Source: Mycteria americana (taxonomy: Eukaryota; Chordata; Aves; Ciconiiformes; Ciconiidae). Taken from it: a stretch of DNA of 64,000 nt. Position 1 is the first letter of the stretch; the number at the start of each line of letters is the position of its first letter. The stretch lies in assembly GCF_035582795.1 (NCBI RefSeq), contig NC_134370.1, positions 29,871,501-29,935,500 on the forward strand, read 5' to 3'. Shown here one piece after another: positions 55,881 to 64,000 of this stretch. The position numbers and the translations under genes were made by a program. Under the pieces are notes generated by a model. That model was given only the letters and a program-made list of their open reading frames with translations, made no database searches and was not told the origin of the DNA.

Positions 55881-57079
55881 CTTTACTGTGCCCCAAAGTG
55901 CTGTGGACCTGATTCTTCAGACAGTTGCTGCCAGGTGTAGAGTTTAGGAATACAGTAAAATGTCACCATCACCACTTACAGTACTGTGAGCTTCTTATGA
56001 TATAGCAGTGAGCATTCTGTCCTGATCTGAAAAAAACCTCTTGTGTCCAAGTAAACACCATGGACTTGAGTGGGCCTGTTATCTTTAAGTGCAAATAAGC
56101 TGTGAGTTCAGCTCTGTGCTTTGCTGTGCCAAGAAAACACTGAACTCTTTCCCAAGGACAGCGTACTTAGAATCCAGGAATATGACAACACCTTCTTTCT
56201 GGGGTTTGGCACCCAGCTCATTCTGAAAATGTCTCAGTGGGTCCGTTCAATCACAATTACAATAATTCAGTAATACTTCATTTTGCTTTCTTTTGTGCGA
56301 CCACAGTTCAGGAATTCTTTTTTTCTATGCAGTTGTCTGTCTAACAATGTTGGAAGTGAGGCAGCTGTTAGTTTCTGCTGGGAATCAGGTCTTCAGGATT
56401 TTTCTATCCTACTTGTGAGGAACTGTGATATTAACTGTAAAGAAAAAATCTTTTCCCCAGTGACATCAGTAATGATTGCACTGCTGAAGCCACTGTCTTT
56501 ATTCTGGATGGCTAGTAAAAACTAGCAGAGCTCTGATATTTTCCATGGGTAAATGGGAAAATCTGAGCCACTAATGCAGATAGTTTACGTATCAGGAATT
56601 CAAGCTGTGAGGAGTCCCTAAAATCCAGAGACAAACTCTTAGTAGATTGTCACTGGATCTATGGCAAGTTACCCAAGCAGAGTCTGCTCCAGCACGTGCA
56701 GTAAATCTCAGATCTCTCCCAATCAGGAATAGTCCTTAGCTTTTCTATCTCATCTAAAAGAGGGTCTTTGTGAACCAGAGTATGTTGTTACCTCCCTATA
56801 CGAGCCATGTGTGAAGAGCATGTCCTGGGGCGTATCCATGGCTGAAATGCAACTTCTACATAAAGCATGACTGCATTGCATACATTTGTCAAATACATGC
56901 ACACAGCAGTGAAGTGATGCAAACCCTGTGTTCCTTTTGAGACACTGGTCGTAGAGAAGAAAATAATGTCTCTGCAAATGCTTTCTTTTCTGAGGGAAGT
57001 GAGAGAATTTTCTCAGAAAAAGGTTGCGAAGGGTTGGACAAATTTCTGCTGATATTCACAGCTCTGTTGGAAACTGTCA

Positions 57080-57540
57080 GGTGCGTTTGTGGAGAACGCT
57101 GATCTCTGAATTCAGCCTGCTGTGTCAGCCTTGCTGAGAACAGGCTGTCCTGGAGCCGGGGACCCTGGGACTTCCAGATTCCCTTCTTCAGAGCAGAGAG
57201 TTCTAAGGGCTCAGATCTGAAGACGAGCTGTGCTCTCGGCTCTGTGGCAGGGAGCCTGACTGTCTGCCCTGGCTCAGGGAGGATTGCTGAGGGGTCTCAG
57301 GGGATTCACAGCAGCTGTAACGCAGCTGACGAGCTCCAGCTCTCAGGGCTGCCAAAGACACGTCCTGCCAGCCGGGAGCATTGAGGGAATCCCAGGCATC
57401 CTTTGCTTCGGAGAGGACTGTTGTAACAAATATGTCTTGCAGGTTTTGCCCTGAGCAGGGTGGCAGTCATTCCGCTGCCCTGTATCCCATAAGACTCCCC
57501 AGAGAAACCCCGAGAGCCGTGGCAGCCAGAAGCTCAATTT
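57080..57540. promoter_or_regulatory. GC-richer patch in intron 3, candidate regulatory element
   Basis: Roughly 460 bases with clearly higher G+C and several CpG (for example 'gagccggggaccctggg', 'cgcagctgacgagctcc', 'ccgagagccgtggc') inside an AT-rich intron. Open frames of about 100 codons on both strands here follow from the composition and show no known domain. It could be an enhancer, an alternative promoter or a cryptic exon. It is followed at 57650-57900 by another stretch that looks like conserved non-coding DNA. Confidence 0.22.
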
Positions 57541-58500
57541 TCCATTGGAAAAAAAATCAGCTGCTGTATTTTGCCTTTTCCTCAGTCCATTTTTTTTTAA
57601 TCTTTCTGCAGCAAAAGCTAAATGCTGATCTAATCTCCTCTCCTCTGTATTGGGCTGAAACATTAGAAGCTAACCATGGCTAATACTAAATATTATTTAG
57701 AGCCGGCTATAGTAGAGCTATCAAACATTGCGAGGCACACATTTACAGTTCCAGGTAACAAGTTTGTGGTAAATGCTCACCTGCCAGAGGCTAGATAAGA
57801 TCATTTAGCATGTTCAAATTCTCCAGTGGAGTTAAAGCTGGACAGGATTACTGCTGCCCATTGAATTGCCAGTGTGATTTGTTGCAGCAGGTTGGTATTT
57901 CTTGGCAATTTGCAACCATGTACTGAATTGTCACCTTCCTAATTATTCTGGAAGAGCTGAAAGGGTCATGGCACACGGTACAATCTCTCTCACCCATCGG
58001 GCAGAAGGTGATGTTTGTAGACTATTATAGCTCTGCACTCTCAGCTCTGATGTGCAGGATTGGGTTCACGGGGAGAAGCAGATAAACTGGTGGCTGTATT
58101 CTTCCGGTGAAGTAAATATGAAAAGTTCAATTGTTCATTTTAAATACAAACATACACTTTTTACTCATACTTGACAAAAGGATGACTTTTCTTTCCTGTG
58201 TCATACTAACAAGGGTTGTTTCTCCTCACACACACCTTTAAGGAGTTGTAGAATATACTTGCACCCGCATCCATGTGCTAATTTGAATAAATAGAATTTA
58301 AAATTTTTCTTCCTTTAAAAAGGAAAATTATACGAAAAACTTTTGTGAATTCAGAATCAAGTGCAGTGTTTTTTGTTTTTGTTGTTGTCTCTTCATTGAC
58401 TTAAATCTCCCTCTTCTCACTTAAAAAAAAAAAAAGATAGAATTTTCTTAGTAGGCATTACTGCTTTCCATTATGAACTCAAACTCTACCTGAATTCTAG

Positions 58501-58566
58501 TTTTTTGGTTGGGGGGGGTGTTTGTTGGTTTGGGGTTTTGTTTGTGGTTTTTTTTTTTTTTTTTCC
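58501..58566. repeat. G/T-rich low-complexity tract
   Basis: T and G runs (GGGGGGGG, GGTTTGGGG, TTTGTTTG) ending in a T-run of 16 or more bases. Polarity is opposite to the A/C tracts at 28730 and 46082. G-quadruplex potential lies on the + strand, which is the sense strand of the SH2D4B transcript. Confidence 0.85.
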
Positions 58567-58661
58567 ACGTTCATCTTTTACAAATGCCTCAACAACAGCT
58601 ACATTAAAAAACCTAATTTGTGACAAAACTCTTGTGTGCTTCAGGGAAACTGCTGGGAGAT

Positions 58662-58700
58662 TGATTTTTTTTGTTTGTTTGTTTGGGTTTTTTTTGTTTC
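58662..58700. repeat. (GTTT)n and T-rich tract
   Basis: Tandem GTTT units flanked by T-runs and a GGG, about 100 bases downstream of the G/T tract at 58501-58566 and probably of the same kind. Confidence 0.75.
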
Positions 58701-59307
58701 CCCTCCCATGTTAAGTTTACCTTGTAGTTTGAGATGTTGCATAGAAAACATTTTGATAACCCAGGATTACCTCTGTGTCTGTCCATCTTCCTGAAAAGAT
58801 AGCCTAGATGTATTGGATTTTTTTTAGGTAGTGAAGCTAAGTGGATAAATATTCTCCTCATAAGAATAAAGAATAGCTGATTGCATACTTTTTCCAAAAA
58901 GGGAATAGAGCCGTTTACTAGCAACTGAAATATGGAATCCCTAATTCTATGGGGTATTTAAAAAGACAATTTATTTTTTAATTTATTTTTTTTATTCTGA
59001 AGAAGCTGCTGGGCTTTGAAATCAGTGCTTCCTAAAAGCATTGGCTTTTCAAAAATAATGAACTGTCTGCTCAACTAATCTTTTTAGGACTCAGGAGATA
59101 ACCATGGGAGGATGATGTTCGAAATAATCAAAGATACTACCATTAAAATTGACTGAAGAACTATACTAGGCTTTTCTTTCTCAGAAATAACAAGAGCAGC
59201 ATAATGTATTGTTCATCATGTGTGTTATGGAACTATTATTCACTACACAGGTACATCACTATTAATACCCAATATTTCAGGTCTTTTGATTTGTTGTATT
59301 ATCAAGA

Positions 59308-59378
59308 GACAGATCCTCTGTTGGTGTAAACTGGTGGAGCTCAGCTGAGCTAAATGGAGAAATGTTGATTTATGTTAC
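59308..59378. repeat. Ancient inverted-repeat (MITE-like) element relic
   Basis: Left arm 'gacagatcctctgttggtgt' and 'aaactggtggagctcag' faces right arm 'gagctaaatggag' and 'aaatgttgatttatgtta'. This matches the layout of an old amniote palindromic repeat: GATCCTCAGCTGGTGTAAAT, an AGCTCCATTGA centre, then AGCTATGCTGATTTACACC. The arms no longer pair perfectly. The description is from memory of the consensus; the family name is not assigned. Confidence 0.5.
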
Positions 59379-60683
59379 TTAGGGAAATGGAAAAGCGGTT
59401 GAATTCTTTCAAAGGGTGGAGATTTTAATTTGTTCTGGTTTCCCACTCTGAAGATGGTGTTGCTTGTCACTGCTAAATTGCTTACTTCGTTTCAGTCTTT
59501 TTGTCATTCTTACTTAAATGTGCCGTTGTGTGATCCCTGCGCAGAACAACCAAAGAGTCCTGCTTCCTTCTGCTGCTTCTGGCCCTCACTGAGCTTCTAG
59601 AGGTTGCAAACAGCAATATTGTTTGCTGTGGAAAGCTATCTTCTGAAAAGAATTGGAGTTGTCTTCCTTTAATTCCAGATTTCTAGTTAACAACAGATAA
59701 CTTCTACAGAGCTAGAGAGAACTGGGTGGGGGAGGGGGTGGCGTGGTGGAGAGAAAAAAGAGCCTTTCCTTCCCCGTGGTGGACAAAAGGTTTTTTTCTG
59801 TTTTCTGGACAGACATTCCAGACACCTGTTTCACCATTGGGAAAACATGTATGAGTCCCTCCTAGGGGCATTAAACAACAACATTGTTTGGACATTCATA
59901 TTACTATATTCAGATTGCTTTTGGTATTTGTGCCCTGGCAGGTGTTAAGATAGGACAGACAACCTTTGAATGAGGACTTTTCTAATGTATTATAAAATAC
60001 AAACTATCTACTGTAGGGAAGTGTTAATAAATTCATAAATACTTTTACTGGATTAATATAGGTTTTGGATAGTTCAGCCCCTTTCAGCCTAAAAAGAAGC
60101 TGAATTATAACAAACATTTATACATAGTGTGAACTTTCATATAAGTAGCATGTTCAAACACTGAATGGGAAGAACCTACATGTTAAAAAAATAGGTATGC
60201 AAGTTACTCTTTGCAGGATTATGAGCAACATCATGAAAGCTCAGTTTTGCATCTCCTGAACCCACAGACTCAGTTTAGAGAATAGTAGAAGTCAGATTTT
60301 GGGCCCATTTTTTAAATCTCTCCACTCATATTTGTAGTACTTATTAAAATAGACCATGGATTGTTTTGGTCCTGCTGTGAATCCTGCTGTGATGGAAGTT
60401 TGTTTTCAAACTTGGAAAATATGCCCTTCCACAAAGTTCACAGTGCACAAGTACGATATAATAAAAAGGAAGCTAAATATGTCTGATTCCTCTTTGAGAG
60501 CAGGAGCAATCCCATCTGAACATAATTTTCACTCTACATCATACTATGTCTTAAGAAAAAAAAAGAAATTACCAGTCTAAAGTCTGTAGCTAAGAAACGT
60601 TTGCTCAAATACAGCAGCTCCGCTGATTGATAGAACGTGTTGGTGCATTTCATAAAATTGTTTTCCAGTTTAAAGTAATCATG

Positions 60684-60712
60684 GGGTTTTGTTTGTTTGT
60701 TTGTTTTTTTTC
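60684..60712. repeat. (GTTT)n / poly-T tract
   Basis: GGGG then TTTT and repeated GTTT units ending in a T-run of eight or more. Confidence 0.8.
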
Positions 60713-61804
60713 TTGTGCTCAACTACGGCTGGTCCCATTGCAATGAAACATTAAAATCCCACCAAAAGGGGGCAAAGTTAGGAAAATGCAAAGATCTTAT
60801 GAAATCCCATTTCTGACCTTTAATAAATGAAAGTTATTTAAGGAAGACAGCAAACCTCCTAATGTAAAAAGCAGAGTTTCACCAGATTTTATTGAAATGG
60901 ATGTCAGTTGCTTGACCCTAGAAATCTGATAGGTTTAACATTTTGCAACAACTCACAATCTACTTTGGTCTTCCCTTACTTATAGTTTAGGTTAGGTAAC
61001 TAGGTTAGTAGTTCAGGGTGATTTTACTCAGTGACTTGTGACAAAATTCTTATCCATAAGTTTGTTACCCAAAAGAGTATAGTGTTGGTTCCATTATAAA
61101 ATTAAATAAAAAACTGTTCTTATTCATAATTCAAATTATTTCAATAACATGAATAACACTTCATGAAGGTCAGTTTTGGGTTTTTTGGGGGGTTCAATTG
61201 AACAATGAATTAAATCTGCTTCTTCATTACCTAAGGAAATTGGGAAAATTTATTAGAAAACAGATACGGATTCCTATTTCTGCAGTAATCAAGCTCCTGT
61301 GTTATTGATAGTATGTGGAAGGCCAGCTGTAGAGGCGATCTTTATCAGATTTCCATCTCCTTTAAGGTCTTCTTGGAAGGGAACTTTTTTGTATGTTACT
61401 TTTAGCTACATTTTGAAAAGTTACTGGTGTGTGCTGAAGGATCTAGCTTTTCTTCCAGAATGTAATGATCTTGATATTTGGAAAACACTATTCTCTGTGT
61501 TGGTTATGATGGCACATGGCGACAGTTGCTAAACTAAGAACACCGGTAAATCAGTTACTGAATTCTAGATTCTGTAGATGATGTGTATACAGCTTGAGGG
61601 ACAGTGATATCTCCAATGGGAGTACATGTGCACTTAAAATGAGCACTGCTTATGGATTGTAGGATAGCACAGGCTTTGGTGCCACATGATAAAACATGTT
61701 TTCCATATAGATTTCAGGTCTTAGATACTTACATATTCCTTATTCCTCTGATACCTGTGCATCTCAAAACATACCTTTCTCAGAAATTCGTAAGAGGTGG
61801 GAAG

Positions 61805-61925
61805 CTTCTATTATGCCTGTTGTGATAGGTGAGAAACCCGACGTTAGAAGAGACAGTGATTTGTCCAAGGTAACATAGCTACTCTGTGGGAGGAAGCAAC
61901 TGGAGCAGTGTCCTAACTTTTGGCA
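61805..61925 (+). repeat. MIR-like (CORE-SINE) relic just upstream of exon 4
   Basis: The + strand carries 'taggtgagaaacccgacg', then 'gacagtgatttgtccaaggt' (about 61853-61872) and 'aacatagctactctgtggga' (61873-61892), then 'ggagcagtgtcctaac'. These match in order the MIR words GGGGAAACTGAGGC, AGTGACTTGCCCAAGGT, CACACAGC, GGCAGAGC and GTCCTGAC. The element ends about 45 bases before the exon 4 acceptor, so part of the splice-site neighbourhood borders repeat DNA. Confidence 0.65.
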
Positions 61926-61970
61926 CATTCTTCCTCTTTCATCACCTCTGTTTTACTTCATTTTGCCTAG

Positions 61971-62115
61971 AAAAGAGAAGAAGAGGAAAGACAAAAGGGT
62001 GAAGAACAAATAAAGCAGCAGGAAGAAATCCGAGCAAAAGAGTTGTATCTGAGCCTCAAGCAAGCTCAGCAGCATAGTCAACACAGCGACGATGACCAGG
62101 AGTGGGAAGAACAGT
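61971..62115 (+). CDS. SH2D4B: SH2D4B coding exon 4 (residues 165-212 and first base of codon 213)
   Basis: The acceptor is a T/C-rich run ending TTTTGCCTAG and the donor is CAGT followed by GTGAGT, an excellent match. The exon encodes KREEEERQKGEEQIKQQEEI, RAKELYLSLKQAQQHSQHSD and DDQEWEEQ. It is almost entirely charged or polar and probably helical, continuing the helix of exon 3. The EEEER..GEEQI and AKELY..LKQAQ words match mammalian SH2D4B. The single base T left over should pair with the next exon to make Leu, as the family has EEQL at this point. No further coding exon was recognised before 64000. Confidence 0.94.
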
Positions 62116-64000
62116 GTGAGTAAAATTACCTTCACAGGATTAATGTATTTCTAAAAGCAAATAAAAGGAGACTTGTAGAATGGAAAAAGGTGTTGCCAAA
62201 AATCTCTTCTACCTAAAGCAATGCAAAATGCTGTATTATTTTGCAGGAAATTACCAGCTTGACCTTGCTAACAGAAGTTACTGTGAGTTTACTGATTTCA
62301 CATTTCTTTCTGAATAAGAATCCATGTCAATGCCTTATAGAAAATTTTTCATGTACAGTGACTAAGATAATTAATTTTTGTCTAATGTAATTAATTAACA
62401 GTTTTAGCTTTGTAATAATAATTCTGGACACAGTTATTTTGACAACTTGTCCTCAGCTATCTCTGAAGAGGTAAAATCTGTCTTCATCTGTATTTTAATT
62501 ACTTCCATATAGTGATGGGGTCAAGCTATGATATCAGCACTGAAACTCACTTCATTTCAAAAGATTACAGTAAATAATACTTAGATTGTTGCCCTGAAAA
62601 AAATCCTTATGATGATGATCTCACTCTATGGAGGTGCTGTCCCTTTTTAGTCATTCTGAAATTCTTCATTAATATCATCATTTTGATTAATTTAAAAATA
62701 CATTAGTGATTTTTAAAAGCCTATAAGGAACAGAACAGATATATTACTCTCTCTATATGTATACATACATACTGTAGGTAAGTAAAGGTCCATATTATGA
62801 GTAAATAAGACTTAATAGGTTATTGTGAATAAAATGTACGTCTGCTCCATCTGGAGTCTATTGTATAGTTGGCTTTAGAAGTAAGAAATTTGTTTGCAGT
62901 AAGAATTGTGCATTTTTGTTGGGGGAAGAATAGTTTTTATTTCTCACATCTATACTGATTTGATTACTCTGCAGAAAAAGGAAATGTAACAATTGGAAAG
63001 TTTTAGCTCATGTGGGGTTATTGTATTAATTATATATAGCACAAAGGTTAATCAGCTAATACTAAAAATGGAGTTTTAGGGAGCTGATAGTATGTGTTGC
63101 ATGAAATAACTCATGAAGTAGGAATAAAATATTGCTGTAGTGTTACTTGTTTCCTGACAGAAGTAAAAGAAATGTTTCAAAATATGCAATGAGTTTATTT
63201 TATGGTTTTAGTCATCACTTCAGGAGTTCCTGAAGACTAATTACTGAAGTCCTATTACCTGAAATTGATGTGATAGTGAATCATTCTGTACAACATGAAT
63301 TAAATCTATATAAGACACACTGGTGCCATTTCCCAAGCTCATAGCAGGCTATGCTCCTTTTTGATCAATAAAACCTTTGTATATTACACTGTCAATAAAG
63401 AGAAGGTAATTATTTCCTGGAGAATTATCTAAATCCAGGTGTACATGTTTATTCAGAAAGGAAAACTGTAGCTTTCTGTATTTTGGGTGTTTAAGAGCAG
63501 AATGAGTTGGGGAAAAAATAACCCTTTAGTTTTGTAGAAAATAAGGCATTGTCAGTTAGTATCAGCTGGCAACCTAGCAGAGAGGATGGTATTATGTACT
63601 TTAGCATTTCTTTGATGGCAGATAAGGAAAGAAAATACATTTGCAACCATTAAAAAAAAAAAAAATTCCAGCCTATCTTTACACTGAAATTTGCATCAAA
63701 ACAAAATACTATAAACATTACTAAAACCAGCTATCATTTTCTTACTATTGCATTAAAGAGTTAACTGAGGTTTTAAATTGTTGTCTCAGTTTTCTCAGGG
63801 AATGCTGGTTGTACAGGGACAGATATCAGAAATGCAAGAGAAGAACTATGGGAGAAGGCAGAGAGGAAAGGAATAAGCTATGAAAGGTTTTGACCATGAT
63901 TTCTGTAATGGCATTCTTGGTCTGTCAAAACACTTTTGACTGCATCATATGCTGATGGATATAATCTACCACCAATATTTTTGCTGGTGTAACCTTTGGA
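62116..64000 (+). other. SH2D4B: SH2D4B intron 4 (partial)
   Basis: At least 1.9 kb of AT-rich DNA after the exon 4 donor. The expected next block (LRRSKAADEE-like) is not found in any frame. A short open stretch at 63801-63890 follows a TTTTCTCAG acceptor-like site, but its translation does not resemble SH2D4B. An A-rich run lies near 63651-63665. No other feature is seen. Confidence 0.8.

Noticed and set aside
63791..63895. Possible exon 5 of SH2D4B after TTTTCTCAG
   Set aside because: The translation does not resemble the expected LRRSKAADEE block. The stop after about 30 codons and the lack of a good donor make it unlikely.

Overview
The window is vertebrate nuclear DNA, almost certainly from a bird. 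It is AT-rich, nearly all non-coding, and carries a CR1 LINE with the avian-type 3' end plus several much older amniote repeat relics. The species cannot be fixed from the sequence. I see no bacterial, phage or CRISPR features, and no intact retrovirus. Most open frames of 60-120 codons here look like chance.

Layout. Positions 1-37047 look intergenic. They hold an ancient antisense CR1 relic (about 1590-2700), a repetitive GC-rich hairpin island (4591-4710), a young 5'-truncated antisense CR1 (9019-10055), MIR/CORE-SINE and other old repeat relics (about 15815, 18370, 18851, 26018), A/C-rich low-complexity tracts, and blocks between 30 and 33 kb that look like conserved non-coding DNA. A GC-rich stretch near 36120-36300 could belong to the promoter region of the gene that follows.

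From 37312 to the right edge lies the 5' part of one protein-coding gene on the + strand, SH2D4B (SH2 domain containing 4B). Four coding exons join in frame across consensus GT-AG introns: 37312-37495, 50640-50799, 51914-52061 and 61971-62115. Together they encode the first 212 residues and the first base of codon 213. The region covers the conserved N-terminus, a block with alternating tryptophans (residues 76-84) and a long charged helical segment. The remaining exons, including the C-terminal SH2 domain, lie beyond 64000. In human, SH2D4B sits between TSPAN14 and NRG3; I recognised no TSPAN14 exon upstream.

The introns are about 13.1, 1.1 and 9.9 kb, and the fourth is open-ended. They carry G/T- and A/C-rich tracts, a MIR-like relic ending just before exon 4, an ancient inverted-repeat relic (59308-59378) and a GC-richer patch in intron 3 (about 57080-57540). 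I found no convincing undescribed biological system. The most useful second looks are the T27 tract eight bases upstream of the SH2D4B start codon, possible unannotated exons, and the deep-time repeat relics.
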